A stretch of 15,993 nt of DNA from JBNJEM01 sp051745935. GTDB taxonomy: Bacteria > Planctomycetota > Planctomycetia > Pirellulales > Pirellulaceae. Below the pieces are notes generated by a model that had not been told where the DNA came from, did no database searches, and was given only the letters and a program-made list of their open reading frames with translations. Each line of letters opens with the position of its first letter. The first letter of the stretch is position 1. Location: NCBI GenBank assembly GCA_051745935.1, contig JBNJEM010000097.1, positions 1-15,993 on the forward strand. Direction: 5' to 3'. This document shows, in pieces, positions 7,125-14,178 of the stretch. The position numbers were made by a program, and so were the translations under genes.

Positions 7125-7416
7125 GTTGGACAGCGCCACTTTCCGGCGCAACTGCGGGACCCCAACGGCCTTGCGCCGTTGGTGAACCAGATGGAAAGCT
7201 ACGACGACCGCCCCCAGATACTGTCTTCTCTGTCCCTGGACCCGCCGCAGGAAGCGGCGGGTCCAGGGACAGGACGACCGAAGGGGCGGCAGTGCCGGGC
7301 TTAGCTCTCCATCTGATTCACCATCCAGGCAAGCTGGATGGGGTCCATTTCGCCGTATGTCTTGACCACCAAAGCGATTCGGCCTACCGACGACGGCCAA
7401 AGTGGCGCTGTCCAAC
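7125..7416. repeat. Composite inverted repeat element (REP/BIME-like or MITE-like)
   Basis: The outer ends are a perfect 18-bp inverted repeat: GTTGGACAGCGCCACTTT at 7125-7142 and its complement at 7399-7416. Inside each arm is an 8-bp hairpin with a 5-nt loop: CCAACGGC, loop CTTGC, GCCGTTGG (7162-7182), and CCATCCAG, loop GCAAG, CTGGATGG (7321-7341). The two hairpins are inverted versions of each other with the same loop, but four of the eight stem pairs differ and every difference is compensated. Next to each is a further 20-bp inverted match (7183-7202 and 7301-7320, 17 of 20). The right arm carries about 40 bp that the left arm lacks. The organisation resembles paired REP units or a MITE. 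No transposase or clear target duplication is visible. Confidence 0.7.
7230..7272. repeat. Perfect 19-bp stem, 5-nt loop hairpin at the centre of the inverted element
   Basis: The left arm is 7230-7248 (CTGTCCCTGGACCCGCCGC), the loop AGGAA is 7249-7253, and the right arm 7254-7272 is its exact reverse complement. The stem is very GC-rich. There is no T-run on either side in either direction, so it does not look like a normal intrinsic terminator, although it could stall polymerase or protect the glgC mRNA 3' end. Confidence 0.85.
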
Positions 7417-7508
7417 GGCCGCGTACGTCGGATTCCACATACGTCAGCCTTTCCAGGTTGACGCCGGCTGGCGGACAACTCCGTCGCGTCTCGCCAGATT
7501 CACGGCTG

Positions 7509-8762
7509 TCAGGCGACGCGGGAGGACTCCGATTCTTGTTCCAGTCCGTCCGATTTCGCAATCACGACGATGCCTTTCGGGCTCACGACGAACCCTCGGG
7601 CCAGATCCTCCTCCACGTTGTATCCAATTTCCATTCCCGCGGGGATGGCGACGCGTTTGTCAATAATGGCATTACGCACCTTGGCGCGCCGTCCGATGTC
7701 CACGCCTTGGAAGAGTATTGAATCCTGGACGTTCGCGTAACTGTTCACGCGTACGCCCGGCCCCAGGATACTCCGTTCGACACGGCCGCCCGAGACCACG
7801 GTTCCCTGGCAGACAATGCTGTCGAGCGCGCACCCTTGGCGATCGACATGTCCCAGGCTTCCGAACACGAATTTGGGTGGAGGGAGGTTTGGCTGATAGG
7901 TCCGGATGGGCCAGCGGGAGTCGTACATGTTCAAGAGGGGATCGATGGCGACCAGGTCCATGTTGGCGTCATAGTAGGCATCGAGCGTCCCCACGTCTCG
8001 CCAATACGCGTCTTGTTTTCGGTTTTCATCCCGGAAGGGAAATGCATAGACAGGGTGACTATCGATAATGGACGGAATGATGTTTCGCCCGAAGTCCCGG
8101 GCACTACTTGGATTGGTGGCGTCCTGGCATAGTTGTTCGAATAGAAAGGGGGCCGTGAACACATAGATGCCCATGGATGCCAGGCAGCGTTGATCATCAC
8201 CGGGGATGGTTTTGGGGTTATTCGGCTTTTCCTGAAACCCGATGATTTGCCAATTCCTGTCAACTTGCATGACGCCGAACTGCCGGGCCTGTCGCGTGTC
8301 GACTGGCAGGGCTCCGACGGTCAACTCGGCGCCGGTTTGCTTGTGGTACTCGATCATCGGTCGGTAATTCATTTTGTAGATGTGATCACCCGCCAGGATC
8401 ACCACGTAGCGAGGGCGTTCTTTTTCGAGGGCGTAAATGTTCTGATAGACGGCGTCGGCTGTTCCCTGGTACCAGTGTTCGTCGATCCGCTGCTGAGGTG
8501 GCAGCAGGTCAATGAATTCATCAAGCTCCCGGCACAAGTAGTGCCGCCAGGCGAGGTCGATATGCCGATCAAGGCTCATCGCCTTGTACTGCGTCAGCAC
8601 CAGCATTCTGCGAATGCCGCTATTGAGGCAATTCGACAGCGAGAAATCAATGATCCGATATCCACCCCCGAACGGCACGGCCGGTTTCGCTCGATCTCGC
8701 GTTAGCGGCTCAAGTCGCGACCCCTTGCCACCCGCCAGTACAACGGCCAACGTGTCTAACAT
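7509..8762 (-). CDS. glgC: Glucose-1-phosphate adenylyltransferase (ADP-glucose pyrophosphorylase)
   Basis: The enzyme makes ADP-glucose and pyrophosphate from ATP and glucose-1-phosphate, the committing step of bacterial glycogen synthesis; it is cytosolic. The 417-residue length is typical. The nucleotidyltransferase domain shows LAGGKGSRLEPLT (9-21), RAKPAVPFGGGYRIIDF, WYQGTADAVYQN (97-108), LAGDHIYKMNY (123-133), FGVMQVD, QEKP (177-180) and YWRDVGTLDAYY. The C-terminal part (about 295-400) has the left-handed beta-helix hexapeptide pattern. The ATG at 8762 is chosen because GGAG lies 7 nt upstream and the family motif follows at once; the longer frame to 8804 adds unrelated residues. The position of E. 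coli Lys39, which helps bind the activator fructose-1,6-bisphosphate (FGGK), is Gly34 here, so regulation may differ. No other glycogen gene is in the window. Confidence 0.96.
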   Translation of the reverse strand: MLDTLAVVLAGGKGSRLEPLTRDRAKPAVPFGGGYRIIDFSLSNCLNSGIRRMLVLTQYKAMSLDRHIDLAWRHYLCRELDEFIDLLPPQQRIDEHWYQGTADAVYQNIYALEKERPRYVVILAGDHIYKMNYRPMIEYHKQTGAELTVGALPVDTRQARQFGVMQVDRNWQIIGFQEKPNNPKTIPGDDQRCLASMGIYVFTAPFLFEQLCQDATNPSSARDFGRNIIPSIIDSHPVYAFPFRDENRKQDAYWRDVGTLDAYYDANMDLVAIDPLLNMYDSRWPIRTYQPNLPPPKFVFGSLGHVDRQGCALDSIVCQGTVVSGGRVERSILGPGVRVNSYANVQDSILFQGVDIGRRAKVRNAIIDKRVAIPAGMEIGYNVEEDLARGFVVSPKGIVVIAKSDGLEQESESSRVA

Positions 8763-8996
8763 CCCACTACTCCATGAACTTAAAGTTGGCATCCCGGTCG
8801 GCACGGCTCCGAGCGTTGTCCGAAAAACACAGCGATCACGAAAACGTGTCTACCTCCAAGTGACCACGAAACTCGTTTCCCAACCTTCATTGCCCGCTCC
8901 CGCCCCACTTCAACGGGCCGGAGTGCACCCCAAAAAGCGTTGCGCGTACGTCCTGTTTATTGACCGATCTTCATTGTAGCCGTTTTGGGCACTGGG
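8763..8996 (-). promoter_or_regulatory. asnB-glgC intergenic region with a weak candidate promoter
   Basis: These 234 bp separate two genes on the same strand, enough for glgC to have its own promoter. A TACAAT box (8978-8973, minus strand) lies 17 bp after TTTAGC (9001-8996, overlapping the asnB stop). The -10 is good (five of six) but the -35 is poor (three of six). The candidate would leave a leader of about 200 nt containing only small stem-loops such as CACG, loop AAAA, CGTG (8837-8848). No T-tailed terminator for asnB is obvious. Confidence 0.3.
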
Positions 8997-10919
8997 CTAA
9001 ATAGGAGAATCATACCATTGCTGGGCCCAAAGTTCGAAGATCAACAGGGCCCACAGTCGATAGGCGTGATCGAACTCGGATTGTTCATGTTGGCGAATCA
9101 GTTCGGCCACGCTTTCATGGCGAAAAAAGCCGCGACTTCGAGCTTTCGTGCCAAGCAGCACGTCGTGGGTCAGCTCTCTGAGTTCGTTCCGGAACCAGTG
9201 ATCTAGAGGGACTCCAAATCCCATTTTTCCGCGTGACCAGATCGATTGGGGCAACAGCGTCCCGAACGCCTTTTCCAGCATTCGTTTTCCGCTGCCGTGC
9301 CTGAATTTCCATGTGACGGGAAAAGAAGCCGCCAACTCGACCAGGCCCACGTCCAAAAACGGTTGGCGGCATTCCAGCGAGTGTGCCATGGAGCACATGT
9401 CGACTTTCGTCATCAGATCACATGGCAGATAGGTTTGGAGATCCATCAGCGAGACGGCCGTCACTGGATCGCGGCCCGTTATTCGTTCCCACGTCGCCTG
9501 CAGAAACTGGATCGGATTCTCGCCCAGAAGGGATTCCATGAATCCGGCTTCGTATAAGCTTGCGCGCCGCGCGGTGTTGAAGATGCAGATCCAATCCAGG
9601 TACCGTTCCAGGGGCGAAAGCCGCAGCGCCTCGCTAAATCGCTTGAACTGGCGCACCTTCGACTTCTGACGAGCCGAGGAGGGGAGCGATTGCCAACAAG
9701 GGGCTCCGAGGATTCGCTTCAACAGTCCCAGCCGGTCGAGATGTTTGGCCAGGGCGGTGGCTGAGTACCGCGGATATCCAATGAACAACTCATCGCCCCC
9801 GTCGCCGGTAAGCGAAACGGTGACATGCTCGCGAGTTAACTGCGAGACGTACCAGGTTGGAATCGCCGAGCTGTCGGCGAACGGTTCGTCGAAGTGCCAC
9901 GTGAGTTTCGGGAGTATCTCCAAGCCGTTGGGCGTGACCTGGAACTCCTCGTGGTTGGTCCCCAAGTGACGGGCGACCTGCCGAGCATAATCCGTCTCGT
10001 CATATTCTTTCACCGGGAATCCAATCGAGAACGTTCGGATCGGCTGGGTGGAAAGCTTTTGCATTAAAGCCACGATGAGCGAAGAGTCCACCCCTCCGGA
10101 AAGGAACGCGCCCAGCGGCACGTCACTCTGCATCCGCAGTTTCACCGAGGACTCCAGCGTGGACCGCAACTGCTCAATGGCCTCTTCTTCCGTGCCCCGC
10201 CAGGTGGAACTGAAGTCAGGGTCCCAGTATCGCTCAACCGTTAATTGCCGGTCGCCATACACGGCGTAGTGCCCGGGAGGCAGTTTCCGGGCGCCGCGAA
10301 AAATGGTGCGCGGATGGGGCACGTACTGGTAAGTCAAATAGTGGTCGACCGCGGTCGGATCGATCTCGCGAGGAAACCCGGGAACTTGCAGCAAACTCTT
10401 TAATTCACTGGCAAACAACAGCCGATCCGGCTCGTGGCGATACAGCAACGGTTTCTGGCCGGACCGATCCCGTCCCAAAACCAATTGTTGCTTGCGGGCG
10501 TCCCAAATCGCGATGGCGAACATGCCGTTCAGGTGCGAGAAGCAATCAACGCCCACATCCTCATACAAATGTACGATCGTTTCTCCGTCGCCCCGAGTGC
10601 GAAAGATGTGCCCGGCACGTTCCAAGCGTTCACGGAGGACCGGATAATTGTAGATCTCGCCGTTGAAGACGACTTGAACCGAGCCGTCTTCGTTCGACAG
10701 GGGTTGGCGGGCAAGCTCCACGTCAATGATCGACAGTCGGCGAAACCCGAGCCCCACCCCGGGCACGTTATCGCCGGCCTCGCGCACACCACATTCACTG
10801 AGGTACGTGCCCGAATCGTCCGGACCACGATGCCGAAGCACGCGAGCCATCCGCTCCAATAGGTCCGCGTCGATGGCTTTCTCGGCAGCTGTCCAGACGG
10901 CACCGGTGATTCCGCACAT
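8997..10919 (-). CDS. asnB: Asparagine synthase (glutamine-hydrolysing) family amidotransferase
   Basis: The protein transfers ammonia from glutamine to an adenylated carboxylate, classically aspartate to asparagine. It has 640 residues. The class II glutaminase half begins MCGITG, with Cys2 the expected nucleophile after Met removal, and this fixes the start at 10919 although the frame is open further upstream. It continues with RHRGPDDSG (29-37), GFRRLSIID and FNGEIYNY. The synthetase half has the pyrophosphate loop SGGVDSS (274-280), FSIGF, DEPFADSSAIPT (344-355) and SLTGDGGDELFIGYPRY (369-385), and ends with the conserved KVDMCSMAHSLECRQPFLD and KMGFGVPLDHWFR stretches. This long form is also typical of AsnB-like enzymes in exopolysaccharide/exosortase loci, so the acceptor may not be free aspartate; no such genes lie beside it. 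It overlies no other gene. A divergent 835-bp region precedes it. Confidence 0.95.
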   Translation of the reverse strand: MCGITGAVWTAAEKAIDADLLERMARVLRHRGPDDSGTYLSECGVREAGDNVPGVGLGFRRLSIIDVELARQPLSNEDGSVQVVFNGEIYNYPVLRERLERAGHIFRTRGDGETIVHLYEDVGVDCFSHLNGMFAIAIWDARKQQLVLGRDRSGQKPLLYRHEPDRLLFASELKSLLQVPGFPREIDPTAVDHYLTYQYVPHPRTIFRGARKLPPGHYAVYGDRQLTVERYWDPDFSSTWRGTEEEAIEQLRSTLESSVKLRMQSDVPLGAFLSGGVDSSLIVALMQKLSTQPIRTFSIGFPVKEYDETDYARQVARHLGTNHEEFQVTPNGLEILPKLTWHFDEPFADSSAIPTWYVSQLTREHVTVSLTGDGGDELFIGYPRYSATALAKHLDRLGLLKRILGAPCWQSLPSSARQKSKVRQFKRFSEALRLSPLERYLDWICIFNTARRASLYEAGFMESLLGENPIQFLQATWERITGRDPVTAVSLMDLQTYLPCDLMTKVDMCSMAHSLECRQPFLDVGLVELAASFPVTWKFRHGSGKRMLEKAFGTLLPQSIWSRGKMGFGVPLDHWFRNELRELTHDVLLGTKARSRGFFRHESVAELIRQHEQSEFDHAYRLWALLIFELWAQQWYDSPI

Positions 10920-11754
10920 TGCAAACCGTTCGATTCCTGTTTGTTGAGTTCTGGGCCAAGTGCGGTGTATCGTACACGGATCGGAAATAGCGCGAAAGCC
11001 CGAATACCACCAGGATGAGCTGCATGGGTCGCTGGTGCCATGGTCCCGGGATCCCCTCGACCATGGCGGGAAACAGGGGGCGGGCCAGCCAACAACAACG
11101 GTCACTGGCGGTGACCGCTGGGCCGTTCCCCGCTGCAAGCGCCGGGCGGTATCCCGTCTGGTTGCCACTTGATCCGGGCGGGGAACCGCGCTACCATGAA
11201 TACTTAGTCTTGATGTACCATTTAGACGCGGTGTTGCGTGGCCCCATGAGGGTGGGGGATGGCGGTTCGCGAGGGAGTGCAGTCCCGGTCGCCAAGGGAA
11301 TCTTCCGTTGCTGGTCCGACCGAGACCAAGGGGAGGGCCGGACCGCGGAGGGCTCTTTGCCACTGGCAGGTTCTCGTCGAAAGTGATAAGGGAAGCCCTC
11401 ACACCCCGAGGGCGCTTTCGTACCACCAAGGAAATCCTGGCAGCGGGAACTAAGTTTTGCTATCGGTACGTGGTTGAGTATTGTTTCTGGCATTGGGGCT
11501 TCCGTTTTTGTAACCTTTTAGCGAACTGAAGTAAGGCTCTTCCAGGCAATGAGGGTTGGAAAATGGCCCTGTGGAGCGAGCAGGCCGCCGTCATGATCCC
11601 TGCCGATTCCAACGCATGGCCGAGCGGACTCTGGCCTTGCGGTTAAACGGGGTATGTCATAAGGGCTTTGTGATCACGAAGCTAGGATTCTACTTCAGAC
11701 GGCTAAAGTGTTACCCGTTTTTGACCATTTCCTGTTACTGACGAGGCGCAGCTC
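10920..11754. other. 835-bp gene-free divergent regulatory region
   Basis: No supported gene lies here. It sits between divergent asnB and the TIM-barrel gene and should hold promoters for both. Visible structure: an inverted repeat GCCATGGTC/GACCATGGC (11037-11045, 11059-11067) whose loop itself contains GGGATCCC; CGGTCAC, loop TGGCG, GTGACCG (11099-11117); and a larger foldable stretch bounded by GTTGGAA (11555-11561) and TTCCAAC (11607-11613), with an inner GGCCCTG/CAGGCC pairing. A weak plus-strand promoter candidate is TTGCTA (11457-11462), 16 bp, TATTGT (11479-11484). The short open frames carry no recognisable motif. Confidence 0.55.
11037..11067. repeat. Nested inverted repeat upstream of asnB
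   Basis: GCCATGGTC (11037-11045) and GACCATGGC (11059-11067) are exact inverted copies 13 bp apart, and the palindrome GGGATCCC (11048-11055) lies in the loop. The outer arms are also nearly self-complementary (CCATGG). It could be an operator for asnB or simply a hairpin; it is 118 bp from the asnB start. Confidence 0.4.
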
Positions 11755-12717
11755 ATGACACACACGCAAGCGAACTCCACGGTCACTCGACGCACGCTAT
11801 TGCAGCACGCGGCCGGCTTGGCGGCTGGTGCCGCCGCCGTTGGTCCCTCGGCCCTCCGGGGCGCTGCCATCCAAGAGGCGCGGACCCCGATCAAACGCGG
11901 CCGGGTCAAACAATCGATGGCCTTTTGGTGCTTCAACGTGGCGGGCGACAAATGGGATATCCAACAACAAGCCCAGGTCGCGCGTCGTTTGGGGTGCCAG
12001 AGTATTGAACTGGTTGACCCCGAGCATTTTCCTGTACTTCTGGAGAACAACCTGATCTGTGCCATCACGCCGAACGGCATGCCTGGAGAACCCTTTTCCA
12101 AAGGATTGAACAACCTGGAATATCACGATGAGATCATCGCTCGAACGCGGCAAAGAATTGATGCCAATGCCGAAGCGGGGTTCCCGAATGTGATTGCCTT
12201 CAACGGTTACAAGTGGCGCGACGCGAACGATCCCCAAAGCGGTGAGATTCCGGCGGACGAAGGGGCCAGGAATTGCGTTAAAGGCTTGAAGAAACTGGCG
12301 AGTTACGCGGAACGTCAAAACGTGACCCTCTGCATGGAAATGCTCAACACCCGCGATGATTCCCATCCCATGACGGGGCACCCGGGCTACCAAGGCAATG
12401 ATATGGACTACGTGGCCGACATTATCAAGAAAGTAGGATCTCCTCGCGTCAAGATCCTGTTTGACATTTATCACCTTCAAATCATGAACGGCGACATTAT
12501 TCGTAGGATCAATCAGTACAGTGAACTGATCGGGCATGTGCACACGGCGGGAAATCCCGGGCGCTGCGAGCTGGATGAGGACCAGGAAATCAATTATGCC
12601 GCCTGTATGCGGGCGCTGGTGAAAGCCGGTTATGACGGCTATGTGGGACATGAGTTCATCCCCACCCGCGATCCGATGAAAGGGTTGATCCAAGCGGTTA
12701 CACTTTGTGACGTGTGA
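11755..12717 (+). CDS. Tat-exported TIM-barrel protein, hydroxypyruvate isomerase-like
   Basis: The 320-residue protein belongs to the xylose-isomerase-like TIM-barrel superfamily, closest in pattern to hydroxypyruvate isomerase (hydroxypyruvate to tartronate semialdehyde). It begins with a twin-arginine signal, TRRTLLQ (11-17), followed by an Ala-rich hydrophobic stretch to about residue 30, so export through Tat is likely. Family landmarks are CMEMLNTRDD with Glu195, ILFDIYHLQIMNGD with Asp237, GHVHTAGNPGRCE with His263 and GYVGHEF with Glu300; these four fit the usual divalent-metal ligands. GAGG lies 8 nt before the ATG at 11755. The stop is at 12715-12717. An aldo/keto reductase gene follows 190 bp later, suggesting sugar or polyol metabolism. 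Planctomycetes have many exported paralogues whose substrates are mostly unknown, so the hydroxypyruvate assignment is by family only. Confidence 0.88.
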   Translation: MTHTQANSTVTRRTLLQHAAGLAAGAAAVGPSALRGAAIQEARTPIKRGRVKQSMAFWCFNVAGDKWDIQQQAQVARRLGCQSIELVDPEHFPVLLENNLICAITPNGMPGEPFSKGLNNLEYHDEIIARTRQRIDANAEAGFPNVIAFNGYKWRDANDPQSGEIPADEGARNCVKGLKKLASYAERQNVTLCMEMLNTRDDSHPMTGHPGYQGNDMDYVADIIKKVGSPRVKILFDIYHLQIMNGDIIRRINQYSELIGHVHTAGNPGRCELDEDQEINYAACMRALVKAGYDGYVGHEFIPTRDPMKGLIQAVTLCDV

Positions 12718-12907
12718 GTGTCCGGAGAAGGTCGGGCCAAACGCGAGAGAATCCGGCGTCCCGGCCGCCGGGGGCCGCGTGAAAACCCGATCCACGCCGC
12801 ACCCGTGAACGGATACTCTAAATTGCATGGCCCGATGTCGGGGCATGCTTGCAGTGTTTGGATTTTTGGATTATCGTCGCACCGCCCGAGAAAGAAGGAG
12901 ATGACGG
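12718..12907 (+). other. Intergenic region between TIM-barrel and aldo/keto reductase genes
   Basis: The 190 bp contain GC-rich stems (CCGGCG and CGCCGG near 12750-12775) and a stem with one mismatch, GCATGGCCC (12825-12833) against GGGGCATGC (12840-12848), then an AT-richer stretch before the ribosome site of the next gene. Whether the two genes share a transcript cannot be decided from the sequence. Confidence 0.3.
12895..12900 (+). promoter_or_regulatory. Shine-Dalgarno site of the aldo/keto reductase gene
   Basis: AAGGAG ends 7 nt before the ATG at 12908, the strongest ribosome-binding site in the window. An ATG at 12901 in another frame opens only a 13-codon frame and is too close to be the intended start. 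Confidence 0.7.
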
Positions 12908-13909
12908 ATGGAATGCCGCCCGCTAGGCGCTTCGGGGATTGATGCTTCGGTCGTGGGCTTGGGCACGTGGGTCACCGGTGGGGGGGCCACTTGGGGCGCG
13001 GATCCGGATGACCAAGAATCAATCCGGGCGATTCACGCCTCGCTGGACGCCGGCGTCAATCTGATCGACACGGCACCCGCTTACGGATGGGGGCGCAGCG
13101 AGGAAGTCGTGGGAAAGGCGATTCGAGACCGCCGTGATTCAGTCGTGCTCGCGACGAAATGTGGGTTGATTTGGGAAGATGATCGCGGATCCCCGTTCGC
13201 GGTGCTTGATGGAAAAATGCTGCGTCGCAGTCTGCGGCCCGACACGATTCGGGAGGAAGTGGATCGCAGCTTGCAACGTTTGCGGACCGATGTTATTGAC
13301 CTCTATCAGACTCACTGGCCCAGTGTTGAACCGGACAAAACGGCCCTGGAAGATACGTGGGCCTGTCTGCTCAAAATCAAGGATGAAGGCAAAGTGAAGT
13401 CGATCGGAGTTTGCAACTGCACTTTGGAAGAGTTGCAGGCGAACGTGAAATGCGGCTTGAAGGCCAGTCATCAGCTTCGTTACAGCATGCTGTTCCGAGC
13501 CCCTGAGAAGGATATCTTTCCGTACTGTCAGGCGCGGAATCTGGCGACGTTGACCTATATGTCGTTGGAACAGGGGCTACTGACCGGAAAGATTGGCATG
13601 GATCGCCAGTTTGACGAAGGCGACTTTCGCCGCAACGAAGCCTGGAATCCGTGGTTCAAGCCGGAGAATCGCCCCAAGGTACTCAACATGTTGGCCAGCT
13701 GGCGCGATCTGACTGAGAAATACGACTGCACGCTGGCCCAATTGGTGATCGCCTGGACCGTGGCTCAGCCGGGGGCCACCCACGTTTTAATCGGCGCCCG
13801 CGATACGACTCAGGCCGCGGAGAACGCGGCGGCGGCGTCGCTCGAGATCGACGATCCCGACTTGACTCGGATTCGCACCGACGTCCAGGCCCTGAAAGAT
13901 CCCGCTTGA
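12908..13909 (+). CDS. Aldo/keto reductase
   Basis: This 333-residue NAD(P)H-dependent oxidoreductase of the AKR (beta/alpha)8 fold reduces or oxidises carbonyl/alcohol groups; no signal peptide is present, so it should be cytosolic. The full catalytic tetrad is visible: Asp54 and Tyr59 in NLIDTAPAYGWG (51-62), Lys84 in LATKCG, and His136 in DLYQTHWPS. The KSIGVCNCT stretch and the C-terminal coenzyme-phosphate region (HVLIGARDTTQAAENA, about 295-310) also fit. The sequence style is that of the IolS/general-stress AKR group, which acts on varied aldehydes and sugars. The start at 12908 is fixed by AAGGAG 7 nt upstream. A hairpin with a T-run follows the stop. With the upstream isomerase-like gene it may process a sugar or polyol; the substrate cannot be told. 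Confidence 0.93.
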   Translation: MECRPLGASGIDASVVGLGTWVTGGGATWGADPDDQESIRAIHASLDAGVNLIDTAPAYGWGRSEEVVGKAIRDRRDSVVLATKCGLIWEDDRGSPFAVLDGKMLRRSLRPDTIREEVDRSLQRLRTDVIDLYQTHWPSVEPDKTALEDTWACLLKIKDEGKVKSIGVCNCTLEELQANVKCGLKASHQLRYSMLFRAPEKDIFPYCQARNLATLTYMSLEQGLLTGKIGMDRQFDEGDFRRNEAWNPWFKPENRPKVLNMLASWRDLTEKYDCTLAQLVIAWTVAQPGATHVLIGARDTTQAAENAAAASLEIDDPDLTRIRTDVQALKDPA

Positions 13910-13918
13910 CGCGGAAAT

Positions 13919-13936
13919 GGGGAGACTCCCCTTTTT
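13919..13936 (+). terminator. Rho-independent-type terminator after the aldo/keto reductase gene
   Basis: GGGGA (13919-13923), loop GAC, TCCCC (13927-13931) is followed at once by five T residues (13932-13936), starting 10 bp after the stop codon. The stem is short (5 bp), so efficiency may be modest. The CCCC can alternatively pair with GGGG at 13938-13941. Confidence 0.55.
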
Positions 13937-14001
13937 CGGGGCAAAATGGGCCACGGCGTGGTGGAGCCCGCGATCCAGTTGAGCCAGGAAGGTTTGTACC
14001 G

Positions 14002-14025
14002 GTGGCGGATGAGTTTATCCGCCGC
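14002..14025 (+). promoter_or_regulatory. Stem-loop in the leader region of the S41 protease gene
   Basis: GGCGGAT (14004-14010), loop GAGTTT, ATCCGCC (14017-14023) is a perfect 7-bp stem, extended to 9 pairs by one U-G and one G-C pair. It lies about 155 bp before the protease start. It is not followed by a T-run. Function unknown; it may belong to the leader RNA. Confidence 0.4.
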
Positions 14026-14150
14026 GAGTCCGACCAACGGGAGGACGGCTTGCGTCGGGCAGCTTTCCACCCGGACAAATCCGACCGCCCGAAATATACA
14101 GCCGGTCACAAAACGCCTTGAATCACGGAAAACGTGAATGGTTTTGTTAT

Positions 14151-14164
14151 GGCGCTTTAGCGCC
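14151..14164 (+). promoter_or_regulatory. Hairpin directly upstream of the S41 protease ribosome site
   Basis: GGCGC, loop TTTA, GCGCC (14151-14164) ends 3 nt before the GGAG (14168-14171) that sits 7 nt from the ATG at 14179. A three-codon frame (ATG GCG CTT TAG, 14149-14160) overlaps the hairpin. Such a stem could influence ribosome access, but this is inferred only from position. Confidence 0.4.
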
Positions 14165-14178
14165 GCTGGAGAAAGTTG

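Larger units (their letters stand above)
7052..7508. other. 457-bp gene-free region between glgC and the 508-aa gene
   Basis: No convincing gene is present. Most of the space is a composite inverted element (7125-7416) built from two opposed hairpin units with a long perfect hairpin between them. The open frames that cross it end in the same few residues when read from either side, because the DNA is an inverted duplication, and they show no family motif. No clear promoter for the 508-aa gene is seen just upstream of its GTG. Confidence 0.6.

Noticed and set aside
7230..7272. Intrinsic terminator of glgC
   Set aside because: The stem is long and perfect but is not followed by a T-run on the minus or plus strand, and it is about 240 bp after the glgC stop.
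7110..7304. Small gene (64 codons) in the glgC downstream region
   Set aside because: It is explained by the inverted element: the same end residues (VNQMES) appear when the opposite arm is read on the other strand, and the stem changes are compensatory in pairing rather than in codons.
6530..7666. 378-codon open frame on the plus strand
   Set aside because: It crosses the 508-aa gene antisense, the inverted element and the glgC 3' end; it has no motif and reflects high-GC antisense openness.
10920..11429. 170-codon N-terminal extension of AsnB
   Set aside because: Class II amidotransferases need Cys at position 2 after Met; MCGITG at 10919 fits this and the upstream residues have no motif.
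11616..11700. tRNA-like stretch with GGCCGAGCGG resembling a D-arm of tRNA-Ser/Leu
   Set aside because: There is no T-arm consensus, no acceptor-stem pairing and no plausible anticodon arm at the right distance.
11797..12846. 349-codon open frame on the minus strand
   Set aside because: It is antisense to the TIM-barrel gene, whose Tat signal and metal-ligand motifs are clear.
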